Assembly (NCBI GenBank): GCA_004554775.1
Contig: SFKI01000011.1
Coordinates: 1 to 63,007 of the forward strand
Direction of reading: 5' to 3'
Length of the DNA stretch: 63,007 nucleotides
DNA from: Subdoligranulum variabile
GTDB taxonomy: Bacteria; Bacillota; Clostridia; Oscillospirales; Ruminococcaceae
In this document: piece by piece, positions 7,005-15,625 of the stretch
How positions within the stretch are numbered: the first letter of the stretch is position 1
Layout: every line of letters begins with the position of its first letter
Made by a program: the position numbers and the translations under genes
Notes under the pieces: generated by a model
The model's input: the letters and a program-made list of their open reading frames with translations, nothing else
What the model was told of the DNA's origin: nothing
Databases searched by the model: none

Positions 7005-8456
7005 ATGGAAAAGATGAGCAAATACAACGGTATGCCGAAAGACTTCCTCTGGGGCGGCGCACTGGCCGCCAACCAGATGGAGGGCGCATGGAAAGAGGGC
7101 GGCAAGGGCTGGTGCCTGGCAGACATCAACCGCAGCCAGTATGACATCCCGCCGGAAGAGCGCTACAACATGGAGATTGACACCGCATACATCAAGCGCG
7201 CCATGGCGGAGGACGACAAGTTCTACCCCAAACGCCGCGGCATCGACTTCTACCACACCTACAAGGAGGACATCAAGCTGCTGGCAGGCACCGGCATGAA
7301 CAGCCTGCGCACCTCCATCAACTGGGCCCGCATCTTCCCCAACGGGGATGATGCCACGCCCAACGAGGAGGGCCTGAAGTTCTACGATGACCTCATCGAC
7401 ACGATCATTGCCAACGGCATGGAGCCGCTGATCACGGTCAGCCACTATGAGATGCCGCTGAATCTGGCCCTGAAATACAACGGCTGGGCCAGCCGCGAGG
7501 TCGTCGACTTCTTTGTGAAGTACTGCGAGGTGCTGTTCAAGCGCTACAAGGGCAAGGTCCACAAGTGGATCCTCGTCAACCAGATCAACCTCATCATCCA
7601 CGAGAGCTTCAACCATCTGGGCATTGCCAGCGACAAGGTCGACAACCTGCTGGAGGCTAAGTATCAGGGCGTCCACAATGAGATGGTCGCCTGCGCCAAG
7701 GCTACCAAGATCGCCCATGAGATCGACCCCGCCAACGAGATCGGCATGATGTTCTGCTCCAACCTGACCTATCCCATCAGCCATCGCCCCGAGGATGTGT
7801 ACTGGAATATGCGCCACAACCAGATGGAATATCTGTACGGCGACATCATGGTCCGCGGCTATTACCCCGGTTACGCCCTGCGCTATTACGATGAGCACAA
7901 CATTCATATCAACTTCTACCCCGGTGACGAGGAGGCTCTGAAAGAGGGCACGGTCGATTTTGTATCGCTGAGCTACTACTACAGCCGCCTGTCCGGCGAG
8001 GAGCCGTACCTGCACACCGAGCTGGGTCAGGTGCCGAACCCCGACATTCCGGCCAGCGACTGGGGCTGGGGCATTGACCCCCTCGGCCTGCGCATTGCGC
8101 TGAACGAGTACTGGGACCGCTACCAGAAGCCCCTCTACATCACCGAGAACGGCCTTGGCGCCTACGATAAGGTCGAGGCCGACGGCTCCATTCACGACCC
8201 GTACCGCATCGACTATCTGCGCAAGCATGTTGAGCAGGTCGTCGAGTCGGTCAAGGACGGCGTTGACGTGCGCGGTTACTATCCGTGGGGCCCCATTGAC
8301 ATCATCTCCTGCTCCTCCAGCGAGATCGAGAAGCGCTATGGCTTCATCTATGTCGATTACGACAACCAGTTCAACGGCACCGGCAAGCGCAGCCTGAAGG
8401 ACAGCTACTACTGGTACAAGAAGGTCACTGCTTCTAACGGCGAGGACCTTGGCTAA
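7005..8456 (+). CDS. Glycoside hydrolase family 1, 6-phospho-beta-glycosidase type, acid/base Glu replaced by Gln
   Basis: A 483-residue GH1 barrel. The N-terminal FLWGGALAANQMEGA motif and the nucleophile Glu381 in ITENGLG are intact. The 6-phosphate-binding loop is visible as SSSEIEKRYGFIYVD near residues 437-450, with the Ser, Lys and Tyr typical of phospho-glycosidases. The usual acid/base motif NE(I/P) reads VNQIN, so residue 193 is Gln (codon CAG at 7581-7583). The same change is known in plant myrosinases, which cut S-glucosides. The neighbouring PTS would deliver a phosphorylated substrate. AAGGAG lies 9 bases before the ATG. Confidence 0.92.
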   Translation: MEKMSKYNGMPKDFLWGGALAANQMEGAWKEGGKGWCLADINRSQYDIPPEERYNMEIDTAYIKRAMAEDDKFYPKRRGIDFYHTYKEDIKLLAGTGMNSLRTSINWARIFPNGDDATPNEEGLKFYDDLIDTIIANGMEPLITVSHYEMPLNLALKYNGWASREVVDFFVKYCEVLFKRYKGKVHKWILVNQINLIIHESFNHLGIASDKVDNLLEAKYQGVHNEMVACAKATKIAHEIDPANEIGMMFCSNLTYPISHRPEDVYWNMRHNQMEYLYGDIMVRGYYPGYALRYYDEHNIHINFYPGDEEALKEGTVDFVSLSYYYSRLSGEEPYLHTELGQVPNPDIPASDWGWGIDPLGLRIALNEYWDRYQKPLYITENGLGAYDKVEADGSIHDPYRIDYLRKHVEQVVESVKDGVDVRGYYPWGPIDIISCSSSEIEKRYGFIYVDYDNQFNGTGKRSLKDSYYWYKKVTASNGEDLG

Positions 8457-8506
8457 GGGAGCTTTTTGACAAAAGCAAAATATCCGATTACAAGGGAGTA
8501 CGGACT

Positions 8507-9409
8507 GTGAAACAAAAGGAAACAGCAGCAGTGCTGATGGTGCTGCTGGCAGCGGCCTGCTGGGGCGCAAACGGCATCTTTATCAATATCCTGACGGCCT
8601 ACGGCGTCAACGGCACCCAAATGACCCTCGTGCGTATGGCCTCGATGGCCATTCTGACAGGCATCTGGCTGGCGGCGAAAAACCCCGCCGCGCTGAAGAT
8701 CGACCTGCGGGACCTTGTCTGGTTCGTCCCGGCAGGTGCATTGGGGCTGTTTATGTTCGGCCTGTTCTACACCTACTCCATCCAGCGTGTGGGTATGGGC
8801 ACGGCTGCCGTGCTCATCTACCTTATGCCGTCCCTTGTCATGCTGTTCAGCGTCGTGTTCCTGCATGAAAAGTTCACCCCCGGCAAGGGGCTGTGCCTTG
8901 TGCTCAGTCTGCTGGGCTGTGCGTTAGTCAGCGGCGTGGCGGGCGGCGTGACGCTGGATGCGGGCGGTGTGGCCTACGGCCTTGGTGCCGCGCTGTGCTA
9001 TACGCTGCAGAATATTCTGCTGGCCACCAAGCTGAAAAAGTACAGCCCGATGACAAATCTGTTTTACATGTTCCTTTTCAGTGCAGCGGCAAGCCTTGTG
9101 TTTACCGCCGCCGCAGGTGAGCTGCCGGGCGTTGCCTATATCCTGACAACGCCCGGTGCGCTGGCCGCCAACCTCGGGTTGGGGCTGGTGTGCTCTTTGG
9201 CGGCGCAGTGGCTGTACACCGCCGCACTGAAAACCATCCCCGCCAGCCGTGCGTCCATTGCCGCCACCTTTGAGCCTGTGGCCGCCGCGCTGTTCGGGCT
9301 GGTATTGTTCGGGCAGAAGATGGATGGATTCGGCGTAGCCGGCATTGTGTGCGAGATCGCCGCGCTGGTGCTTTTGCAGCTGCCGGCCCCCGCAAAACGG
9401 AAAGGATAA
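8507..9409 (+). CDS. DMT-superfamily (EamA) transporter
   Basis: A 300-residue membrane protein with two EamA repeats of five helices each, the first from residues 8-140 and the second from 150-295. Such proteins export amino acids or other metabolites. It starts with GTG, preceded by AAGGGAG. It begins 50 bases after the glycosidase gene and probably shares its transcript, so it could export an aglycone or a sugar product. That link is inference from position. Confidence 0.88.
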   Translation: MKQKETAAVLMVLLAAACWGANGIFINILTAYGVNGTQMTLVRMASMAILTGIWLAAKNPAALKIDLRDLVWFVPAGALGLFMFGLFYTYSIQRVGMGTAAVLIYLMPSLVMLFSVVFLHEKFTPGKGLCLVLSLLGCALVSGVAGGVTLDAGGVAYGLGAALCYTLQNILLATKLKKYSPMTNLFYMFLFSAAASLVFTAAAGELPGVAYILTTPGALAANLGLGLVCSLAAQWLYTAALKTIPASRASIAATFEPVAAALFGLVLFGQKMDGFGVAGIVCEIAALVLLQLPAPAKRKG

Positions 9410-9413
9410 GCAA

Positions 9414-9851
9414 ATGGCAAAGAAACAGACCCCCACGGTACAGGATTACCACAAGAGTGAGACCTACAAGAACGCTGATACCGAGACCCGCCGCAATCTG
9501 CACCGCTATAAATCCGAGCTGAACATCACAGACGAGCAGATGAACTGGCTGATGGCCTTGGAGGACGTGCGCCTGACCCCGAAGGAGCAGCGCCGCAAGG
9601 GCAATGCCACCGCGGAAATGATGGTGATCGGCTCGACGGTCACCTTTTTGCTGGCCGTCAATGTGGGACAGCGTGCGTTTATGCTGATTGCCAGCGTATT
9701 CTTCATCTTTGCCGCAGGGCTGTACCTGTCCGGCGCCCTGAACCCCTACAGCATTGCCATCCGCAAAATGAAAAAGCAACTGAAAGCTTACCCAAAAGTT
9801 CCGTCCTTTAAAGAGTGGAGCAAACCAGCCGACAAGGACGACAACGAATAA
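9414..9851 (+). CDS. Small membrane protein of unknown function
   Basis: A 145-residue protein. The first 70 residues are charged and helical; two hydrophobic spans follow (about 73-90 and 93-112), then a Lys-rich tail ending in acidic residues. I do not recognise the family. The ATG at 9414 has AAAGGA upstream and lies four bases after the EamA stop, so translation is likely coupled. A strong terminator follows, so this is the last gene of the PTS operon. Confidence 0.75.
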   Translation: MAKKQTPTVQDYHKSETYKNADTETRRNLHRYKSELNITDEQMNWLMALEDVRLTPKEQRRKGNATAEMMVIGSTVTFLLAVNVGQRAFMLIASVFFIFAAGLYLSGALNPYSIAIRKMKKQLKAYPKVPSFKEWSKPADKDDNE

Positions 9852-9893
9852 GCCATTCCCTTGCTGCGTTACACAGCATTCCTCATATTACAC

Positions 9894-9927
9894 AAAGCCC
9901 CTGCCGCAGCACTGCGGCAGGGGTTTT
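9894..9927 (+). terminator. Intrinsic terminator of the PTS operon
   Basis: Eleven-base perfect stem CCCCTGCCGCA (9898-9908) and TGCGGCAGGGG (9913-9923) with a 4-base loop, followed by TTTT. Confidence 0.9.
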
Positions 9928-10015
9928 GTGCCGTAGTGCGCCCAGCATGCTTTTACGGTAAATGATCAAATGGGCGAATCGTGCAAGTCCCTACGAGGAA
10001 ACCCATCGACTAAAA

Positions 10016-10068
10016 AGCAGCCCCCCTCCGCATACCGCTGTTGCTGGCGGTGTGGGAGGGGGGCTGCT
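10016..10068 (-). terminator. Intrinsic terminator of the cell-wall protein gene
   Basis: Fourteen-base arms AGCAGCCCCCCTCC (10016-10029) and GGAGGGGGGCTGCT (10055-10068). Read on the minus strand the second arm is followed by a T-run, just after the stop codon at 10090. Confidence 0.85.
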
Positions 10069-10089
10069 ATTTAGGAAACTATGCGGGAA

Positions 10090-13000
10090 TTACTTTTTGC
10101 TGCGCTTTTTGCCTACGATCAGCAGGACAAGCGCGCCGCCACTGATAGCCAGAATCGCGATCAGCAGCGTCAGCGGGAATGCGTCCGCCGTCTGCGGGAT
10201 ATACGCCATCGGGGCCGGTGTTGCGGTAGCAACAGGCTCCGGGGTTGCGGTAGGTGCGGGGGTAGCAGAGGGCTTCGGGCTGGGTGTGGCTGCGGGGGTG
10301 GGCGTAGGCGTAGGCGTGGCCTTCGGCGTGTAGGTATTCGTAAAGGTCATGCTTTCTTCGGGCACTTCAAGCTTTGCCTGCATCTTGCCGGTGCCATCGT
10401 CCTGCACCTGAACTTTAAAGGTGTAGGTTCGGTCATCATAGGTTACGCCCTCGGCGTTGCCCTTGACCTCCGAAACCGTGTAGGTGTAAGTGGTGGGGTC
10501 GGCATCACTCTGGCCGCGGTTAAGATCCTCATAGGTCAGCGTAAAGGTCACCTTGCCGTTGGCATCGTTGGTGGCGGTCAGGCCATCATGCGCTGTGTCC
10601 GCCGGGCAAGACAGCTTAAAGGTGAATTCGCCTGCGTTCAGAGCACGGCCGGTCAGATTCTTTTGCAGGGTAACGGTTACTTCGTCGGAAACCGCTGCTG
10701 TATAGCTGTTGTTGAAAGTCGGCGTACCGTTAATTTTCTCCAACTCGGTTCCGTTGACCTTATAATAGGTAACGTTATCGTAATCGACAGTCAAGATACC
10801 CTTGCCATCGCTGACATCATGAAGCTTCACACACAACTTATAGACGGTGGAATCGTAGGTAATGCCGTTGTTGGTATTGGTAGGCTTGACCTCGCTGATG
10901 GTGTACCAATGTGTCAGCAGTTTTTCCACTTCCCCGTCGTTGTTGTCATCGGGGGTCAGCGCAAGCAAAGCGGGCTGGTGATGCACATCGGGCTGCTTGT
11001 CCTCGGTGAACTGCTCGTCCTCGGTGGGTTGCTCAGTCCCGGTGGGCTGCTCAGGCTCGGTGGACTGCTCAGGCTCGGTGGACTGCTCAGGCTCGGTGGA
11101 CTGCTCAGGCTCGGTGGACTGCTCAGGCTCGGTGGACTGCTCAGGCTCGGTGGACTGCTCAGTCACGGTGGGCTGCTCAGTCACGGTGGGCTGATTGTTC
11201 TCGTTGGACGAATTGTTCCCGGTGGGCTGCTCAGGCTCGGTGGACTGCTCAGGCTCGGTGGACTGCTCAGGCTCGGTGGACTGATTGTTCTCGGGGGTCT
11301 GTTCGGTCCCGTTGGGATCCTCAGTCTTGTTGGAATCCTCGTCCTCGCTGGTCTGCCCGTCATCAGTGGGCTTCCCGTCTACAACGGGCTTTTCATCCAC
11401 GGCAGGCTGCTCGGTCGGCAGGTCGGCAAGCAGTGCGGTATACGCTGCCTGGGCCGGGCCGAAGCCAATTTTGCTGAAGGTAATGTTGCCATAGCCATCG
11501 TTCTTGCCGGTGGAAACCTTGTTGCCTTCTTCATCGGTAACAATGAAGCTGAACTCGCCATTCTCCAGATCACGGCCGGTCAAAGCCTTGGTGGCCTGGG
11601 GAGTGAAGGAAACGTCCGCGCCCGGCATTGCCGTGTAGGTGTTTACAAACTTTGCGTCGCCAACATTTTCGCCTTCACCGTTCAGCTTATAAACAGGGAG
11701 GGTGGCTTCAAGCTGGCCATTACCGTTATCTTTGATGGAGAAAGAGACCACGTATTTATTGGTATCGTAGGTGATGCCGCCGAGTTTGCCATCCACCTCA
11801 CGGATGATGTAGGTCTTTTCGCCTACAGCATCAAAAGAGAGGGTCTTGAATTTAATATTGCCCTCCTCGTCGTTCGATGCAGTGTCAACAAGAGTTGTGC
11901 CATCGGCTTCATACAAATTGAACGAGAATTCGTTCGCCCGCAAGTCACGCTTGCCGACTTGAACGACCAGAGTCTTGTGAGCGGTCAGAGTAACCTGAGC
12001 GGGCTCGGCAGAATAGGTGTTGGTAAACGTGGCAGTTGTCGCAGGGGTTTGCTGGTCATTGCCGGGCACCTTCACCATGGAGGAGGAATCCACCGCCAGC
12101 TGACCCTTGCCATCGTCCTTGATTTTGACAGTCACGTGGTAGGAGGAGTTGTCATACGAAACGCCGGGGATATTCTCGCCGGGGATATTCTCGCCGGGGA
12201 TAATCTCGGTGATGTCGTACTCATAAGTGCCGGGTTTCGTGAAGGTGACACTTCCGAAGGTAATGGGAACAGACATTCCGGCGGTGCCAGTCTTATCCTT
12301 CACCGTGTACTCAGTATAGCGTATGCCAGTAGATCCAGTAACCTCTTCAGGCAGCGGAGCGTCAGCGACAGCCTGCAGCCGGAAGGTAAAGGTATCGCTG
12401 GCCTGCCAATCGCGGCCATTCAGAATCTTTTCAGCCTTGAACGGATAACGGTCGGTATCCGGGTCTACCGTAATTCCCTCGGGGTTATAGGTGTTGGTCA
12501 CCATAACTTCTTGGGCTGTACCTGCCGTGACCTTGCCCGTGCCGTTATTAATGCTCTTGTTGGTATAGCCGTTGGGCAGACTTGGCTCCGTGATGGTATA
12601 GGTGCTGCCTACGGGCAGGCCTTTAATCTCGGCAGTCTCGCCGTTTTTCAGGGTGAAAGTGCTGCCGTTCTTGATGGTTTTGGTTTCCTCAGTGCCGGTA
12701 ACAGTATACTTGTACTCGGCATTGGCGTCCACGCCCGCCAACTCAAACTTCATCGTAAAGTCGGTGTTTGCGTCCGGGGTCAGGCCCACGTCGGCTTCCA
12801 CCTTCTTGGTAACCTTCACGCTGCCGGTGGCGCCCATGGTCAGCTTGCCGTTGTTGCCAAGGTACAGCACACCACTGCTCTTGTCAAGGTTCCACTGGAA
12901 GTCAACGCGGCGATCGGCAGTGCCGGTTATGTTCTCACCCTTATCGCCCAGCTGGCTGTCATTGGCGGAGGGCAAGCTGACTTTTTTGGTGTCCTTTTTG

Positions 13001-15015
13001 ATGTAGCAATTGCCATCATCTTTTTTAGTAATGCAACTATCGATTTCTTCCGTAGTTGCAATGCTAATGGGCACATAGTCGGTCTTGGGAACCGTTACTG
13101 TATGATTGCTGTCGGGGGTAAGATGCAAGTAGTTCAGCTGATAGTAATAGGTCTGCTTCGGCAGTACCTCTTGGGCTGGCTCATACTGGCCTTCAGCAAC
13201 TTCGGTATACAGCAGGGTATCCTCGGTATGATAGTAGAAGCTATTGCTTGTTGCCGGGGTAAAGGTAGCCGTGGTCTGGCCGATGGTTTTGCCATTTGCC
13301 GTTGTTAAGCTGCCGTCATATTTGTTGGAGTAGAAGCTGATCTCGCCGTTTTTGGCATTTTCTGTAACATAGTTGGCAAGAGTTTTATCGGTTATATTGC
13401 CGGACGCAATCTGATCGCGCACCGGTTTTTTAAGGCCAACAGAGTAGATGACGCTGATGGGCTGGGTACCCGTAACTGCCAGCGTAGAGTTGTTATCCTT
13501 ATCAGTTGTAACCTGGTAAGACCGCAGGGGCAGCATACTGGCAGGGATCTTGACCTGCACCGTATCGCCGACACTGTCGCTGCCACGGGTGACAGTGATA
13601 AGGATGTGGCTCAAATTGGCTTTACCGGGGTAAGCGTTGCTGACCGTGTCGGTACACTCGCCCGTAAAGATGTAGGTATCTACGGTTTTACCGTTTCCAT
13701 CGGTGCTTCTGCTCTGTTCGGTGGTCTTGTAAACACGACCGGCAAAGGCAACGGCCTCAAAGTCTTTGACCTCCATATAATCGCCCAGGGGATCATAGAA
13801 GGTCACATAGCCGCTATTTGTCGGATCATTGTTAACCAATTCCGTGGGGCCGGCCAGATTCTTAGTTATAGACTTGAAAATACTGTTAAAGACCTCGTTC
13901 AGCCCGTTAGCGCTGGAAGCCGCCAGATAGTAATTTGGGTTGGCAGCCGGGGCACCGAATTCCCAGCTATAGCCATAGCTATAGCCATCCCACCCATAGG
14001 TGTAAGCGGCCTGGGGATAGTTGCTGGAGACTGCCTGCATGAACTTGTTTTCGTTCGTAGTCTCCTCGCCGGTGACGCTGGCAGTCGGGTCGGCACCGCT
14101 AAAGATGCCGACCGTGTAAACCTCGGCACCTGCATCCTTTAGGGATTTAGCCGTTTCAACCGTTTTGGAAGCAATGTCATTGTCAAACCCGCTTTCATCG
14201 TTAGGCGAGCCATCCGTAAAGAAGATGACGACCTGTTTGGCATTTTTGCGCGCAGATGCAGATGCCAACGCAGCCTTGGCACGCTCCATGCCATTATCCG
14301 CACGGGTAGCACCGGCAGGTTCTATGGCCGTTACATTGGATTTGAGCGTATCAACAGCTGCGCCCTCGCAGACAGTAAGCTCCTGCATAATCTGCGAATA
14401 GTTGCTTTTGCGCCACAATATGTCTCGGTAAGTATTGTTGCCAATCCAGACCGCGCGTTGGCCTGCAAATTTCACGATGGAAAGCCGGATTTTCTTGTCC
14501 TTATCCGTGATTTTATTATTCTTCTCCGCAGTGCTGTCAATAAAGGCATTGACGGCCGTTTTCAGCGCGTCAATGCGCTTTGTGCTGCTGTTCTCTTCTA
14601 TGGGCTTGTCCATACTGCCGGAGGCATCCAGCACCAGCACTACATCCAGCGGCTTTGCATCGGTGGTAGTGGTAGACGCATGGGAGGACAGCGCAGACAG
14701 CGCGACCAGGAAATCGGCGCCTTGGGGCACCTTGATGGGGTCCTGGCCTTCCAGGTCGCCGGTGAAGGTGATTTGTTCTTTCTCCACCGTTTTATCGGCC
14801 CAAATACGGCCTGTGGTGGCGTTGTTATAGGCCTGCGTATCCACCCACGCATTAAACGTGTTGGGATCGCTGATGGTTTTACTGTTGGCAGCTCCCTGCG
14901 CCGCGGGGGGTTCCCCCTCTGCATAGGCAGAGACAGGAACCAACACCGTGAACAGGAGCGCAAGCGTCAACAGGGCGGTTTGCAGCCGTATAAGTTTACT
15001 GTGCATAGTTTCCAT
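10090..15015 (-). CDS. Giant cell-wall-anchored protein with vWA domain and Spy0128-type isopeptide domains
   Basis: A 1641-residue secreted protein. A signal peptide ends near residue 32 (VSAYA). A von Willebrand factor A domain follows with an intact metal site, DASGSMD at 130-136. A middle region and a DUF-like beta domain (about 770-850) lead to four Spy0128/pilin-type domains starting near 855, 1010, 1138 and 1445; each shows the Lys (KIL, KTL, KAL, KNL), the Glu (TE, RE, SE) and the terminal Asn (NTY/NSY) expected for a Lys-Asn isopeptide bond. The third is split by about 180 low-complexity residues. A Pro/Thr/Ala wall-spanning tract precedes IPQTADAF, a hydrophobic helix and a KKRSKK tail, a sortase-type signal. 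The likely role is adhesion. Confidence 0.93.
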   Translation of the reverse strand: METMHSKLIRLQTALLTLALLFTVLVPVSAYAEGEPPAAQGAANSKTISDPNTFNAWVDTQAYNNATTGRIWADKTVEKEQITFTGDLEGQDPIKVPQGADFLVALSALSSHASTTTTDAKPLDVVLVLDASGSMDKPIEENSSTKRIDALKTAVNAFIDSTAEKNNKITDKDKKIRLSIVKFAGQRAVWIGNNTYRDILWRKSNYSQIMQELTVCEGAAVDTLKSNVTAIEPAGATRADNGMERAKAALASASARKNAKQVVIFFTDGSPNDESGFDNDIASKTVETAKSLKDAGAEVYTVGIFSGADPTASVTGEETTNENKFMQAVSSNYPQAAYTYGWDGYSYGYSWEFGAPAANPNYYLAASSANGLNEVFNSIFKSITKNLAGPTELVNNDPTNSGYVTFYDPLGDYMEVKDFEAVAFAGRVYKTTEQSRSTDGNGKTVDTYIFTGECTDTVSNAYPGKANLSHILITVTRGSDSVGDTVQVKIPASMLPLRSYQVTTDKDNNSTLAVTGTQPISVIYSVGLKKPVRDQIASGNITDKTLANYVTENAKNGEISFYSNKYDGSLTTANGKTIGQTTATFTPATSNSFYYHTEDTLLYTEVAEGQYEPAQEVLPKQTYYYQLNYLHLTPDSNHTVTVPKTDYVPISIATTEEIDSCITKKDDGNCYIKKDTKKVSLPSANDSQLGDKGENITGTADRRVDFQWNLDKSSGVLYLGNNGKLTMGATGSVKVTKKVEADVGLTPDANTDFTMKFELAGVDANAEYKYTVTGTEETKTIKNGSTFTLKNGETAEIKGLPVGSTYTITEPSLPNGYTNKSINNGTGKVTAGTAQEVMVTNTYNPEGITVDPDTDRYPFKAEKILNGRDWQASDTFTFRLQAVADAPLPEEVTGSTGIRYTEYTVKDKTGTAGMSVPITFGSVTFTKPGTYEYDITEIIPGENIPGENIPGVSYDNSSYHVTVKIKDDGKGQLAVDSSSMVKVPGNDQQTPATTATFTNTYSAEPAQVTLTAHKTLVVQVGKRDLRANEFSFNLYEADGTTLVDTASNDEEGNIKFKTLSFDAVGEKTYIIREVDGKLGGITYDTNKYVVSFSIKDNGNGQLEATLPVYKLNGEGENVGDAKFVNTYTAMPGADVSFTPQATKALTGRDLENGEFSFIVTDEEGNKVSTGKNDGYGNITFSKIGFGPAQAAYTALLADLPTEQPAVDEKPVVDGKPTDDGQTSEDEDSNKTEDPNGTEQTPENNQSTEPEQSTEPEQSTEPEQPTGNNSSNENNQPTVTEQPTVTEQSTEPEQSTEPEQSTEPEQSTEPEQSTEPEQSTEPEQPTGTEQPTEDEQFTEDKQPDVHHQPALLALTPDDNNDGEVEKLLTHWYTISEVKPTNTNNGITYDSTVYKLCVKLHDVSDGKGILTVDYDNVTYYKVNGTELEKINGTPTFNNSYTAAVSDEVTVTLQKNLTGRALNAGEFTFKLSCPADTAHDGLTATNDANGKVTFTLTYEDLNRGQSDADPTTYTYTVSEVKGNAEGVTYDDRTYTFKVQVQDDGTGKMQAKLEVPEESMTFTNTYTPKATPTPTPTPAATPSPKPSATPAPTATPEPVATATPAPMAYIPQTADAFPLTLLIAILAISGGALVLLIVGKKRSKK
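11050..11283 (-). repeat. 18-bp tandem repeat coding STEPEQ units
   Basis: Two blocks of the unit TCAGGCTCGGTGGACTGC, six copies near 11050-11160 and three near 11230-11283, separated by diverged copies. Each unit encodes the hexapeptide STEPEQ in the cell-wall protein. The near-perfect DNA identity suggests copy number changes by slippage. Confidence 0.9.
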
Positions 15016-15129
15016 TCAATCCTTTCTTTTTGTTGCGGAACATCTATAAATAAACAGGGCCAGGCCCCGGTAAGGCATGATACACTGCACGGAACAACGC
15101 AATATATTCAACATACAGTCTATTGTATT

Positions 15130-15158
15130 ATTATAACTTATAAATAGGGCGAAATCAA
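15130..15158 (-). promoter_or_regulatory. Promoter of the cell-wall protein gene
   Basis: On the minus strand TTGATT (complement of 15153-15158) and TATAAT (complement of 15130-15135) are spaced by 17 bases. It predicts a leader of a little over 100 bases before the ATG at 15015. Confidence 0.65.
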
Positions 15159-15350
15159 TGCGCATTGTGACAAAAATTGTACGATTTTTTCATCCAATGG
15201 CAGCCCCCACCGTTTTTTTGGGGGTGTTGGGTACAAAAAATCCACTATACTTAGTATAGTACAGCGAATTTGCCCAAATATCTATTACCCAAAGGTTAAT
15301 AATTTGCCATCCATGGCTACAAAACAGCGCGCCCCGCCGCAAAAGTGCTC

Positions 15351-15430
15351 TGTAGGGGCGCACAGTGTGCGCCCGTGCAATCCCGCACCGCCGCACAATC
15401 CCCCGGGCGGATATAGAATCCGCCCCTACG
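15351..15430. repeat. Paired palindromic intergenic repeat (REPIN-like), 80 bp
   Basis: Starts TGTAGGGGCG and ends CGCCCCTACG. The left half folds as GGGCGCACAGTGTGCGCCC and the right half as GGGCGGATATAGAATCCGCCC. It lies in the 610-bp space between the cell-wall protein gene and gntR. Confidence 0.7.
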
Positions 15431-15527
15431 CCAACCAAAATTTGGCCCCGGAGGGGTCAAACGGAGAGGGACGGAAAAGCGTTAAGAAACGCTTGCAGGT
15501 GTCTGCTGTTTTTGCAGCGCGAACCGC

Positions 15528-15609
15528 AAAGGCTCCCCCCCAGGGGAGCCTTTTTGGGTTTTTATGGTTTTTTATAATTCGTACGTAGGGGCGGCGTCCT
15601 TGACGCCCT
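15528..15609. repeat. GGCTCCCC hairpin plus a TGTAGGGGCG-class half repeat
   Basis: AAAGGCTCCCC pairs with GGGGAGCC then TTTTT (15528-15555), which can act as a terminator. A short repeat follows at 15585-15609, GTAGGGGCGGCGTCC pairing with GACGCCC. No gene is visible in 15160-15625; it also holds an inverted repeat at 15244-15260 and AAGCGTT/AACGCTT at 15477-15494. Confidence 0.55.
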
Positions 15610-15625
15610 GGGAAATTTACGAGTA

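Noticed and set aside
11050..11283. Regular 18-bp repeats considered as a CRISPR array
   Set aside because: Units are adjacent with no unique spacers, are in frame and encode STEPEQ; there are no cas genes.
10081..13308. Very long plus-strand reading frame (over 1000 codons) opposite the cell-wall protein gene
   Set aside because: It mirrors the codon structure of the minus-strand gene, has Leu/Gly repeats made by the antisense of STEPEQ units, and has no domain. The minus strand has signal peptide, vWA, isopeptide and sorting features.
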